Shown here: one piece after another, positions 44,801 to 53,023 of the stretch
Layout: every line of letters starts with the position of its first letter
Numbering within the stretch: position 1 is the stretch's first letter
Origin: CAYQQR01 sp964420035
GTDB lineage: Bacteria; Bacteroidota; Bacteroidia; Bacteroidales; SM23-62
Direction of reading: 5' to 3'
NCBI GenBank assembly: GCA_964420035.1
Contig: CAYQQR010000020.1
Span: forward strand, 1 to 64,000
Length of the DNA: 64,000 nucleotides
The notes under the pieces: generated by a model
The model's input: the letters and a program-made list of their open reading frames with translations, nothing else
Database searches by the model: none
Told to the model about the DNA's origin: nothing
Position numbers and translations under genes: made by a program

Positions 44801-45313
44801 CTGTAACAACTGCCGGCTGCTGATCACCGGCTGTTTGAACTCAGAGATGGCTTTTTCCCCATCCAGCTGACCCAGGGATACCTTTAGTATCTCTCTGGCT
44901 TCCTGGCCGTTCAGGTAACTGGAAATAATGCTGGCCAGGTTGTTGATCAAATCCCTTTCTTCGCCCAGGAAAGGGCCCTCATCGAGATCCCTGAATTTTT
45001 GCAGATAGACCACCTCCACCGTGCCCGGCTTGTTCTCAATGGTTGTAAAATCCTGGCGCAGGCTCCAGTCGGTTTCCCTGAAGTTGTGGCTCTTGTATTC
45101 CTCGCCATTGAAAATGATGCGTGCCGCAGTGTATTCGGGATATTGCCATCCGGCGGGAATGACGCGAACGATCTGGTGCAGGGTATCTTCAACGGACTTT
45201 CCCTCGCGGATGATCTGGTTGGTCTTGTTGATACAGGACAGCTCCTTAAGACGCTCCCGGCGCTCTTCAATAAGTTTTTGTATCTCTTCGCTTGATTTGA
45301 CAGGCTCCTTCAT
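41843..45313 (-). CDS. GAF plus receivers plus PEP/pyruvate-binding (ATP-grasp) protein, longer paralog
   Basis: About 1156 residues are encoded from the ATG at 45313; a GTG lies one codon upstream and numbering here counts from it. A GAF-like domain (about 25-140) is absent from the shorter paralog. Then comes a degenerate receiver (about 193-325, LVILMVGN in place of the Asp site) and an expanded receiver (about 338-485) with E346/D347, D417 in ITDVKF and K470. The ATP-grasp region follows from about 595, with GALGGKGRGLAF (602-612), PLAVRSSSLFEDS (694-706) and a late LIGPGRWGSRD shared with the paralog. Swivelling phosphohistidine and barrel domains are missing. It lies 60 bases after korB. 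Confidence 0.82.
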   Translation of the reverse strand: MKEPVKSSEEIQKLIEERRERLKELSCINKTNQIIREGKSVEDTLHQIVRVIPAGWQYPEYTAARIIFNGEEYKSHNFRETDWSLRQDFTTIENKPGTVEVVYLQKFRDLDEGPFLGEERDLINNLASIISSYLNGQEAREILKVSLGQLDGEKAISEFKQPVISSRQLLQRFLNKQNANRDIFHDLMPYKVKEILLVATLYDAYSIEKEGQFSEHILGEYQQLNLTSMPRITGVSYYDEALDQLRNKHFDLVILMVGNDKETPIRLSSKIKSDFSYIPIYALLNNNREVPGFKKNPRNVENIDRLFVWNGDSKIFFAMVKHLEDRVNVENDTRIGLVKVILLVEDSEKYYSRYLPLLFNIVLEQTKRIIDDVSTDDLFKILRLRARPKILLASTYEDAIEIIDKNLDNLLCLITDVKFMRNGEMDEQAGFDLVRFVHDKVSDLPTVIQSSEIENSRKAFELQSIFINKNSESLLQDIKSFIQHHLGFGSFVYRDSSGKKISIARTLKEFENHIDTVPIESLIYHGKRNHFSLWLMARGEIKIAKMIHPVKVSDFKTPQEFRTYLKYMIEKYRNETNTGKVINFEEDALLDETNIVNVGMGALGGKGRGLAFINTLIYNMNFNEIIKDINIRTPITCIIGTDEFDIFLERNNLQELVYKEMDYDRIKQAFLESDISYHLEKRLRSLLKKMTKPLAVRSSSLFEDSTMQPFSGIFATYLIPNNHPDFSTRYKQLLDAIRLVYASIYSNNARSYFEAVNYKIEEEKMAVAIQEVVGNTYEHYHYPHISGTAQSRNYYPVAHMEPDDGVVVAAVGLGHYVVEGEKAYRFSPKYPDLDTISTRYLVKNSQVSFYAIDLSKKDANLIRDGQDAFLVRRDISEAEKHGNLLHSASVYDSDNDTLEPGLSKYGPRVINFADILKYGYMPLAQSIEVILDVVKEAMGSPVEIEYAVDLTSDENGKPSFYLLQIKPLVGSAQDYEINLDEVDQEKVILSTKKSMGNGKIDYIEDVVFVDPEHFDKTRTKEMTPEIEALNRKLMDEKRHYILIGPGRWGSRDRFIGIPVAWPQICNARVIVELSMEDFPLDASLGSHFFHNVTSMNVGYFSISHKSRVDRINWEVIKGQKLIESTRYFRHVRFKEPLTVVMDGKKRISVVTWQNTS

Positions 45314-45373
45314 CACGACTCCTTTATCACAAATTTAACAAATAAGCACGAGCTGCCTGCCCTGACTGCCGTA

Positions 45374-46393
45374 TCAATTGATCTCGAATACGTTCCCGCT
45401 GCGAAAGAGATCATCCATCTTTTTGATCTTCGATTTCTCCTTTACCCTACGAATCTGTTCAAATAACAGGTCTTCATACACCGTACTCTTAAAGGCCCGT
45501 ATGATGCCCATGGCAACCGGGAATTCGGGCAGGGTCATACGGGTAAGCATGTAATGTCGCGTATCATCCGGATTAACCGAATCATGAACCAGTATATCCT
45601 TCTCGGTAATTCCGTTCTCACCAATGGTGACGACCTTAAAGCGGGAGCCGTCCAGGATGATACCCTTGTTGCGGTCTTTGCCGAAGATCATGGGTTTGCC
45701 ATGCTCCAGATAAAGTTGATGGTCTTCCCGGACATCCTTGCCGGTAATCTCGGCATGAACCTGGTTGTTAAAGATGATGCAGTTCTGCAGGACCTCTACG
45801 ACGGAAGTACCTTTATGGGCCGCTGCTTTCATGAAAACTTCCTTCATCATCCTGGGTTCGGTATCCACCACCCTGGCAAAAAAGGTCCCCTGTGCACCCA
45901 TGGCCAGTTCACCGGGTTTAAAGGGATTCTCGATGGTCCCTTCCGGGGAGGTTTTGGTGATACTCCCCTTGGGTGTGGTAGGGGAGTACTGGCCCTTGGT
46001 CAGCCCATAGATCTTGTTGTTGAACAGCAGGATGTTCACGTCAATATTCCTTCTGATAATATGAATGAAATGGTTCCCGCCTATGGCCATGGAATCGCCG
46101 TCACCGGTCACCACCCAAACACTCAGCTCAGGATTGGCAACCTTGATACCCGATGCAATGGCGGTGGCTCGTCCGTGCATCCCATGCACTCCGTAGGTGT
46201 TGATGTAGTATGGAAACCGGGATGAACAGCCAATCCCGGAAACAAAAACAATGTTCTCCTTTTTATAACCTATTTCCGGTAACACATTCTGTACCGTGCT
46301 GAGCACGGCATGGCCGCCACAACCGGCACACCATTTTACAGGTTGATCCGACTTAAAGTCGTTACGTGTGAGTGTTGTAGTTTCTGATTTCAT
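45374..46393 (-). CDS. korB: 2-oxoacid:ferredoxin oxidoreductase beta subunit
   Basis: This protein of about 339 residues is the thiamine-diphosphate subunit of a 2-oxoacid:acceptor oxidoreductase, most likely acting on 2-oxoglutarate. KWCAGCGGHAVL carries the CxxC typical of the subunit, and the cofactor motif runs GDGDSMAIGGNH to NNKIYGLTKGQ. The start is GTGATG; the ATG at 46393 shares one base with the korA stop. Substrate choice rests on overall resemblance and the nearby gdhA, so a related 2-oxoacid cannot be excluded. Confidence 0.9.
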   Translation of the reverse strand: MKSETTTLTRNDFKSDQPVKWCAGCGGHAVLSTVQNVLPEIGYKKENIVFVSGIGCSSRFPYYINTYGVHGMHGRATAIASGIKVANPELSVWVVTGDGDSMAIGGNHFIHIIRRNIDVNILLFNNKIYGLTKGQYSPTTPKGSITKTSPEGTIENPFKPGELAMGAQGTFFARVVDTEPRMMKEVFMKAAAHKGTSVVEVLQNCIIFNNQVHAEITGKDVREDHQLYLEHGKPMIFGKDRNKGIILDGSRFKVVTIGENGITEKDILVHDSVNPDDTRHYMLTRMTLPEFPVAMGIIRAFKSTVYEDLLFEQIRRVKEKSKIKKMDDLFRSGNVFEIN

Positions 46394-48240
46394 CACGATC
46401 GTTCCTCCAGTATGTCTTTGAACACCATTTTCAATTCCGATATCATAAAGGGTAAACCCTGAACTTTATTGTACTGCTTATATTCGAAACGGGGGTATTC
46501 CGACCGCAGGTAGCGGGCGAACTGTCCCAGGTTCATTTCGCAGATAATGTGCTTTTTAAACTTTGAAAAGACCTCTTCTGTATTGCGTGGCAAGGGTTTG
46601 ATATAGTTGAACTGGGCCAGGCTTATGTTATAACCATTTTCCCTGAGGTCGTCGACAGCCGTCACCAATGCCCCGTAGGATCCGCCCCAGCCAATCACCA
46701 GCAGGTCCCCTTCTTCATCACCATGCACTTCCTGCGGGGCGACGAATTCGCTAACCTTTTGTACTTTCTGTTCCCGCATCTCTACCATGATCTGGTGATT
46801 TATGGGATCCTGGGAGACTTCACCGGTGAGGTCGGCTTTTTCCAGACCGCCGATCCTGTGTCTGAGGCCCTCCTGGCCGGGTACTGCCCAGAAACGGTTC
46901 AGGCGCCTGGGATCGCGGTGATAGGGATAATAGTTCGGATCCTTATCCTTAACAGCAGGTACTTCTATATCCGGCAGATCCTTCATACCGGGAATGTTCC
47001 ACAATTCCGATCCGTTTGCCAGGTAACCGTCTGTTAATAAAATTACCGGGGTCATATGCTCTATGGCAATCTTGGCAGCTTCATAGGCAAAATAGAAACA
47101 GTTGGCCGGTGTACTGGCAGCCATCACCACAACCGGACTTTCACCATTTCTTCCATACAGTGCCTGCAACAGGTCAGCCTGCTCGGTCTTGGTGGGCAGA
47201 CCGGTCGAGGGCCCGCCTCTCTGGACATCCACGATCACCAGGGGCAGCTCGGTCATGACCGCCAGGCCGATCGATTCTCCTTTGAGTGCCAATCCCGGAC
47301 CGGAGGTGGTGGTCACCGCGAGCCTTCCGGCAAAGCTGGCACCAATGGCCGAAGATATCCCTGCAATTTCGTCTTCTGCCTGAAAGGCAATGGCCTCCAG
47401 GTGCTTGTGACTGGCTATTTCCTGCAGAATCTCAGAAGCCGGTGTTATGGGATAGGAGCCGAGGAAGAGTTTTTTACCCGACTTTTCTGACGCTGCCAGA
47501 AATCCCCACGCCGTGGCCTGGTTCCCGGTAATGTTACGGAACAGGCCTTTTCTTTGGGCGGGTTTGACCTGGAAGGTGGTTGTCATGGCCTCGATGGTCT
47601 CGGCATAATGATATCCGGCACGCAGCACGGCTATGTTGGCTTCAACGATGTTGGGCCTGGAAGCGAACTTCTCCCTTAAAAATTCCTCCCCAATCTCCAT
47701 GTCCCTGTTGAAAAGCCAATAAAGGATCCCGGCTACGAACTGGTTCCGGCTCTTATCGGCAGTCTTCATGTCCAGGCCGAATTCTTTTACCGTGGCCCGC
47801 GTAAGCTGCGTAATGGGTGCTTTGATAACATTATAACCCTCGAGCGATCCGTCACCCAGGGGGTCTTCCACGTAGCCCGCCTTTTTGTAATGCTTGTTAT
47901 CAAAGTTGTCTATATCGATGATTATGGTGGCCCCGTCCTTGATCCATTTCATGTTCGCCTTCAGCGCCGCGGGATTCATGGCAATTAATACATCAGCCTG
48001 GTCACCCGGGGTGCTTACCTCCTTGTGCCCGATATGAACCTGGAACCCCGAGACCCCTGCAATGGTCCCCTGTGGTGCACGTATCTCCGCGGGATAATCG
48101 GGAAAAGTAGACAGATCATTACCGATGAACGCGGAAGTATCAGAAAACTGAGACCCGGTGAATTGCATCCCGTCCCCGGAATCTCCGGCAAATTTTACAA
48201 CAACTTCCTCCAGCTCAACAACCTTGGGTTTCTTTGTCAT
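46393..48240 (-). CDS. korA: 2-oxoacid:ferredoxin oxidoreductase alpha subunit with fused gamma domain
   Basis: This 615-residue protein joins the gamma domain (about 1-200; FAGDSGDGMQFTG, DYPAEIRAPQGT) to the alpha domain (about 230-615; YPITPASEILQ, TTTSGPGLALKGE, RGGPSTGLPTKTEQ). With KorB it would oxidatively decarboxylate 2-oxoglutarate to succinyl-CoA and reduce ferredoxin, or run in reverse. It is the first gene of the minus-strand block; a -7 box lies about 115 bases upstream. Confidence 0.92.
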   Translation of the reverse strand: MTKKPKVVELEEVVVKFAGDSGDGMQFTGSQFSDTSAFIGNDLSTFPDYPAEIRAPQGTIAGVSGFQVHIGHKEVSTPGDQADVLIAMNPAALKANMKWIKDGATIIIDIDNFDNKHYKKAGYVEDPLGDGSLEGYNVIKAPITQLTRATVKEFGLDMKTADKSRNQFVAGILYWLFNRDMEIGEEFLREKFASRPNIVEANIAVLRAGYHYAETIEAMTTTFQVKPAQRKGLFRNITGNQATAWGFLAASEKSGKKLFLGSYPITPASEILQEIASHKHLEAIAFQAEDEIAGISSAIGASFAGRLAVTTTSGPGLALKGESIGLAVMTELPLVIVDVQRGGPSTGLPTKTEQADLLQALYGRNGESPVVVMAASTPANCFYFAYEAAKIAIEHMTPVILLTDGYLANGSELWNIPGMKDLPDIEVPAVKDKDPNYYPYHRDPRRLNRFWAVPGQEGLRHRIGGLEKADLTGEVSQDPINHQIMVEMREQKVQKVSEFVAPQEVHGDEEGDLLVIGWGGSYGALVTAVDDLRENGYNISLAQFNYIKPLPRNTEEVFSKFKKHIICEMNLGQFARYLRSEYPRFEYKQYNKVQGLPFMISELKMVFKDILEERS

Positions 48241-48355
48241 AATGAATTGCTTAGCAGTTGGTTACATAATAAACAATGCATACAAGACCTTTCATCCTAT
48301 ATGCATCCACCATATGTTTTTCAGTACCCGTGGGAATTATACGAAATTCTGCTGA

Positions 48356-48363
48356 CAAAGTTA
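48356..48363 (-). promoter_or_regulatory. -7 box of the kor operon
   Basis: The minus-strand sequence TAACTTTG is an exact TAnnTTTG match in the 212-base gap between murI and korA. It would give a leader of about 110 bases. A -33 box was not found at 19-21 bases. Confidence 0.4.
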
Positions 48364-48421
48364 AGTATTAATAAAAGTAATTCCCTGTAGGAGAGAGGTT
48401 TTTTTTAACATATGAACTGTT

Positions 48422-48449
48422 GGCTGGTCACTGGTCGCTGGTCCCTGGT
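48422..48449. repeat. Four tandem heptamers after murI
   Basis: GGCTGGT, CACTGGT, CGCTGGT and CCCTGGT follow each other exactly, giving four 7-base units nnCTGGT. The array ends 3 bases from the murI stop codon. It is a short intergenic tandem repeat with no evident role. Confidence 0.7.
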
Positions 48450-48452
48450 GGT

Positions 48453-49265
48453 TTACTTCCAAAAATCTATCTTTTCCAGCCAGATATCCTCCTCGAAAAA
48501 CATGGAGGCGATCTTCTGGAAATAGTCTGTATAATCACTGACATAGAAGCTGCTGCCAGCAGTTTTCCCGGGGGAAAGAAGACCCTTTTCCTGAAGGACC
48601 CGCCGCAGCTCGTTGGCCACCACCTGGGCGGAATCAATAATATCCACTTTGAAATTGTAGAATTTCCTGATCTGGTTCTTGATGATGGGATAATGGGTAC
48701 AACCAAGGATCAGGGTATCAATACGGCTGATCTCCCCCTCCGAGAGATAGGCCCGGATGATGGCATTGCTGATATCATCGAAGATAAAACCTTCTTCGAT
48801 CATAGGGACAAAAAGGGGTGTAGCACGCATTACAGTCTGTATGGAAGGTTCCGCCTCTTTTAGTTTCTGCTCATAGCTGCGGCTGTTTATCGTTCCCTTG
48901 GTACCGATAATCCCTATCCGGCCGATATTTCCGCTCTTAAACACATGGCTCACCACCGGGTCGATCACATTGATGACGGGAACGCGGTCCCTGACTCTTT
49001 CCAGAACGGCATCATAAGCATAGGCGGAAGCGGTATTGCAGGCAATAACGATGAGCTTGCAGTTCTTTTCCAAAAGAAAATCTGCAATTTCGCCGGAATA
49101 ATAGCGTATGGTCTCCCTGGATTTATCCCCGTAAGGCAGATGTGCCGTGTCGCCAAAATAGATAAGCTCCTCGCCGGGCAGCAGGGTCCTGATGGCATGC
49201 GCTACGGTGAGCCCGCCCACGCCGGAATCAAAAATACCGATGGCCCGCTTCGGAGACTGTTTCAT
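48453..49265 (-). CDS. murI: Glutamate racemase
   Basis: This 270-residue enzyme makes D-glutamate for peptidoglycan. The start IGIFDSGVGGLTVA and the two catalytic cysteines, in VIACNTASAYA and LGCTHYPII, are clear. It is the last gene of the envelope operon, 65 bases after the second skp gene. Confidence 0.95.
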   Translation of the reverse strand: MKQSPKRAIGIFDSGVGGLTVAHAIRTLLPGEELIYFGDTAHLPYGDKSRETIRYYSGEIADFLLEKNCKLIVIACNTASAYAYDAVLERVRDRVPVINVIDPVVSHVFKSGNIGRIGIIGTKGTINSRSYEQKLKEAEPSIQTVMRATPLFVPMIEEGFIFDDISNAIIRAYLSEGEISRIDTLILGCTHYPIIKNQIRKFYNFKVDIIDSAQVVANELRRVLQEKGLLSPGKTAGSSFYVSDYTDYFQKIASMFFEEDIWLEKIDFWK

Positions 49266-49330
49266 CAGAAGGAAAAAAGCTACCGGTGAAAGCTGCCGGC
49301 AGCTCTTGTATCATTGCGTTCCGCGATCCT

Positions 49331-49843
49331 TTATTGAAGGTCCAGCTTGGCTTTTACCTTGTCCATGATATCCACACTCTTTTCGGAGATGTAGATGGGA
49401 TTGCCCATACTGGAATCGAAGACATAGATGTAGCCGTTTTCTTCAGCCACCTCATCGATGGCTTTGTTGGCCTTTTCCAAAATGGGCCGGAGCAGGTTCT
49501 GCCTTTGCCGCTGCAACTCCTGCTGGGCGGTGGTTTCAAATTGCTGGATACGGTTCTGCATTTCCATGATCTCGGTTTCCTTGGTCTGACGGATCAGTTC
49601 CGTCCAGGTATCCCGCTTGTTCAGGTAATTGTCATATTTCTTGTTCCACTCCACCTGCATCTCTTCTATCTGAAGTTCGAAATCCTGGGCCAAACGCTCC
49701 ATCTGCTTCTGGGCACTGTCACTTTCCGGCATTGATGCCAGCAATTCCTGGGTGTCGATATGCGCGAATTTAAGCGCCTGGGCATGACTGATCTGGGCCA
49801 GTCCGAGGATCAGCACCGTGAATACGGGTATGGCTCGTTTCAT
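49331..49843 (-). CDS. OmpH/Skp-family periplasmic chaperone (second copy)
   Basis: This 170-residue exported protein has a signal peptide (about 1-22, ending SHAQA) followed by the Skp/OmpH fold: a small beta part, LKFAHIDTQELLASMPESD, and a long charged helical hairpin (about 40-125). Skp trimers hold unfolded outer-membrane proteins for BamA. It is one of two paralogs next to bamA; a hairpin repeat lies between them, ending 12 bases before this ATG. Confidence 0.9.
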   Translation of the reverse strand: MKRAIPVFTVLILGLAQISHAQALKFAHIDTQELLASMPESDSAQKQMERLAQDFELQIEEMQVEWNKKYDNYLNKRDTWTELIRQTKETEIMEMQNRIQQFETTAQQELQRQRQNLLRPILEKANKAIDEVAEENGYIYVFDSSMGNPIYISEKSVDIMDKVKAKLDLQ

Positions 49844-49855
49844 AATTTTTTGTTA

Positions 49856-49961
49856 TTGACTCTCCCCGCGGCAAGCCGCGAGGAATCATCGATTAATTGT
49901 TTATTTTAATGGTGCTCGCTTACCCCGTGGCAGAGCTACGGGAATGCGCTCGCGTAATTCA
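49856..49961 (+). repeat. Dispersed two-hairpin repeat between the skp genes
   Basis: This 106-bp copy has the left hairpin CCGCGGCAAGCCGCGAGG, the linker GATTAATTGTTTATTTTAA, and the right module GCAGAGCTACGGGAATGCG followed by CTCGCGTAATTCA. It matches the copy at 27097-27224 apart from a 22-base gap and scattered substitutions. Inside this operon it would be transcribed and lies just upstream of the second skp start codon. Confidence 0.8.
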
Positions 49962-49984
49962 AAAAACGCTACAAAAGTAAGGAT

Positions 49985-50500
49985 TTAAATCTTATAACCT
50001 AAACGCTCCAGCACTTCATCCGACTTATCATATTTTGGGTCGGAGTAGATCATGCTGGTGCCGGAAGAGGTGTCGAATACCACGGCATAGTTACCTGCCA
50101 GGGCAATCTCCTTAATGGCTTTATAAACCTCATCCTGGATGGGCTTCATCAATTCCTCTCGCTTCTGGAAAAGATTGCCTTCAGGACCGAAATATTTCTG
50201 TTGCAGCTCCTTTGCTTCCTTTTCCTTCCGGATGATCTCATCTTCTTTTTTACGCTTCATCTCTTCAGATAAAAGAACTCTTTCCGCCTGAAAATCTTTA
50301 TAAAGCTTCTCAACTTCCTCATACAGAGCCTGGACCTCTTCCTGGTACTTTTCTGAAAGCTTATCCAGCTGATCCTGGGCCGAAATGTATGAGGGTATAT
50401 GACTCAGGATGTATTCGGTATCCACGAGCGCGTATTTCTGCGCCATGCCTGAAACGGCAAATGCAGACAACAGAATAAGGGTGAATATTGACTTTTTCAT
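49985..50500 (-). CDS. OmpH/Skp-family periplasmic chaperone (first copy)
   Basis: This 171-residue exported protein has a signal peptide (about 1-20, ending GMAQ), then YALVDTEYILSHIPSY and a long coiled-coil-like helical region (about 40-125) rich in Lys and Glu. This is the Skp/OmpH fold, a chaperone that carries outer-membrane proteins across the periplasm. It lies 24 bases after bamA, the usual Bacteroidota order bamA-skp-skp. Confidence 0.92.
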   Translation of the reverse strand: MKKSIFTLILLSAFAVSGMAQKYALVDTEYILSHIPSYISAQDQLDKLSEKYQEEVQALYEEVEKLYKDFQAERVLLSEEMKRKKEDEIIRKEKEAKELQQKYFGPEGNLFQKREELMKPIQDEVYKAIKEIALAGNYAVVFDTSSGTSMIYSDPKYDKSDEVLERLGYKI

Positions 50501-50524
50501 GACTTAAATATTTTGTGTTAAATA

Positions 50525-53023
50525 CTAAAACTGCTGGCCGATGGTAAAGTGGAACTGAGAACCGTTAACACCCGGTTTGCCGGGTATTTCATCGAATCCG
50601 TAACCCCAGTCGATCCCCAGAAGTCCGAACATCGGGAGGAAAGCCCGCAGACCGACACCCGCTGACCGTTTGATCAGGAAGGGATTGAACTGGTCGATGC
50701 TGTACCAGGCGTTCCCTGCTTCCAGGAACCCCAGAACAAATACGGTTGCCGACTGGCTCAGGGTGATCGGGTACCTGAGTTCCACTGTAAGTTTTTCGAA
50801 GACATTACCCGACTTTTTCCCATTGACAATCGGTGTTAACGCGCTGTTCTCATAACCACGCAGGGCAATAATATCCCGGCCATAAATGTTGTACCCGGTC
50901 AGTCCGTCACCCCCCACATCAAAGCCTTCAAAAGGAGAAGGACCGATGTCGGGGTTATAGAATCCCAGGTAACCAAACCGTGCCCGTGTACTTAACACCA
51001 AATTTCCTGCCAGGCTTAAGTACCACTCACCTAAAAAGGTCCATTTATGATACTCAATCCACCTGTACTTCTCATCAGCAGGTATTTGCAAATAATCTTT
51101 ATCATCAAAAAGTGAATAAGGCGGGGTGAGGGCCAGGCTTAACTGGAAGGTGGATCCCCTCCGGGGGTAAATGGGTTGATCAACCGATTTCCTGGCAAAA
51201 GTGGTTTTGAAGTTTATGTTGTTGGAGGTTCCGTTTTCAAACAGAAAGGAACCGCCCCAGTTAAAGAGATCGTATCGCTGGTAACTCAATTCGTTATACA
51301 GGGTAAAGAAGTCGTCGGGCCATTTCAGTCTTCGCCCCAGACCAACTGATCCCCCGGTAATCTTGAAATATCCCGTCGGGGATTCATTCCGCAGCCAATA
51401 ATTGCCCGTGCTGGACTTGGTATGGAAGAAGGATACCGACAAGGAATTGGGTTTGGTTCCTCCCAGCCAGGGTTCAATAAACGAGACACTGTACGCCTGG
51501 TAATATTTACCATTCGACTGGGCCCGGAGGCTCAGGGTTTGGCCGTCACCGGTGGGAATGGGCCTCCATTCCTTCAGATTGAACATATTTCCGGCCGAAA
51601 AATTTGAAAAGCGTAATCCTATGGTACCCACGATCATATTGGCACCCCAGCCGCCTGAGATCTCCAGCTGGTCGTTGGCTTTTTCCACAAGCTTATATTC
51701 AAGGTCCACCGTTCCGTTGGCCTGGTCCGGAATGGGAACGGGTTCAATTTGTTCCGGATCGAAGTGTCCGAGCTGTGCCAGTTCCCGCACGGTCCTGATG
51801 ATATCGGATTTGCTGAACAACTCCCCGGGCCGGGTTCTGATCTCCCGGCGAATCACATGCTCCTTGGTTTTTGTGTTACCGGTGATGACCACCTTATTGA
51901 TGGTGGCCTGTTTACCCTCGTTGATACGCATCTCGAAATCAATGGAATCATTTTCAATATTGACCTCAACGGGATTTATGCTGAAAAAGAGGTAGCCATT
52001 ATCCAGGTACAACGAGCTGACAGCATCTTCATCCAACTCCAGCCGTTTATCCAGGATGGTCTTGTCAAATACATCCCCGCGCTCTATGCCCAGGTAGGCG
52101 TCCAGCACTTCGGAAGGATAAACCGTATTGCCCACCCAGCGGATATTCCTGAAATAGTACCTGTCTCCCTCCTCCAGCCGGATGTAGAGTGATATCCGGT
52201 CCTTATCCTTAACGGGAACAACAGAATCCTTCAGCACCTTGGCATCCCGGAATCCGTTTTCATTATAAAAGGAGATGAGTTTATCGAGATCTTCTTCATA
52301 ATCATCCTTGATGAAGCGGGATGCTTTGAAAATGTTCAGGTTGACCTTCTTGGTGTTCTTCATGGCCCTTCGCAGGCGCCGGTCCTTAAAGACTTCGTTA
52401 CCGAGGAAAATAATGTCGTCGATCTTCACCCGGTTATTTTTATCCACATAGATTTTCAGCCGGACACTGTTGGGACTGAGGGTATCCGGTGATTGCTCGA
52501 AACGTACTTCGGTCTCCAAAAAGCCCTTTTCGACAAAATGTTGTTTTATGATGCGGCGGGTATTGTTCAGTATATTGTCAGTGATCTGGCTGCCGGCCCT
52601 GAGGTTTATCTTTTCAAGAATGTCTTCCGTCTCGCCCCTTCTCAACCCGTCGACGGTCAGGCGGGAAAGCCTGGGAAGTTCCTTAAGGTAGATATTCAAC
52701 CATATCTTCCTGCCTTCGGTCTTGTCAATCAGCAACTTTACATCCCTGAATAAACCCTGATCCCAGAATTTCTCTAACACCCGGGTCATTTCCGATGAGG
52801 GTACGGTAACCTCCTGACCCACTTTCAGGCCGGAAAGACTGATGAGGACGGATTCCTGGATAAACTGAACACCGGTGACCCGTATATCTTCAATGATATA
52901 TTCCCTGGGATTGGAATAATCCACCACGGGAAGGTCGAAACTATCCGGTTCCTGGGCGATAAGGGGACAGCCAGAAAAAACTATGAAAAGGACTGTAAAC
53001 AGCCCGGCCAAATATGGTCTCAT
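50525..53023 (-). CDS. bamA: Outer membrane protein assembly factor BamA
   Basis: About 832 residues are encoded from the ATG at 53023, whose ATGA overlaps the uppS stop; the TTG at 53035 is less likely. A signal peptide (about 1-24, ending LIAQ) contains C19, so a lipoprotein form is conceivable but the motif is not canonical. POTRA domains occupy roughly residues 45-430, with segments such as RVTGVQFIQES and ITGNTKTKEHVIRREI. The C-terminal part forms the Omp85 barrel and ends FHFTIGQQF, an aromatic-terminated last strand. BamA folds and inserts outer-membrane proteins and is essential. Confidence 0.95.
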   Translation of the reverse strand: MRPYLAGLFTVLFIVFSGCPLIAQEPDSFDLPVVDYSNPREYIIEDIRVTGVQFIQESVLISLSGLKVGQEVTVPSSEMTRVLEKFWDQGLFRDVKLLIDKTEGRKIWLNIYLKELPRLSRLTVDGLRRGETEDILEKINLRAGSQITDNILNNTRRIIKQHFVEKGFLETEVRFEQSPDTLSPNSVRLKIYVDKNNRVKIDDIIFLGNEVFKDRRLRRAMKNTKKVNLNIFKASRFIKDDYEEDLDKLISFYNENGFRDAKVLKDSVVPVKDKDRISLYIRLEEGDRYYFRNIRWVGNTVYPSEVLDAYLGIERGDVFDKTILDKRLELDEDAVSSLYLDNGYLFFSINPVEVNIENDSIDFEMRINEGKQATINKVVITGNTKTKEHVIRREIRTRPGELFSKSDIIRTVRELAQLGHFDPEQIEPVPIPDQANGTVDLEYKLVEKANDQLEISGGWGANMIVGTIGLRFSNFSAGNMFNLKEWRPIPTGDGQTLSLRAQSNGKYYQAYSVSFIEPWLGGTKPNSLSVSFFHTKSSTGNYWLRNESPTGYFKITGGSVGLGRRLKWPDDFFTLYNELSYQRYDLFNWGGSFLFENGTSNNINFKTTFARKSVDQPIYPRRGSTFQLSLALTPPYSLFDDKDYLQIPADEKYRWIEYHKWTFLGEWYLSLAGNLVLSTRARFGYLGFYNPDIGPSPFEGFDVGGDGLTGYNIYGRDIIALRGYENSALTPIVNGKKSGNVFEKLTVELRYPITLSQSATVFVLGFLEAGNAWYSIDQFNPFLIKRSAGVGLRAFLPMFGLLGIDWGYGFDEIPGKPGVNGSQFHFTIGQQF

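Noticed and set aside
38847..45313. Ordinary PEP synthase or pyruvate phosphate dikinase genes
   Set aside because: The ATP-grasp part is present, but the phosphohistidine swivel domain and the PEP/pyruvate barrel are missing from both proteins, and receiver and GAF domains replace the normal N-terminus.
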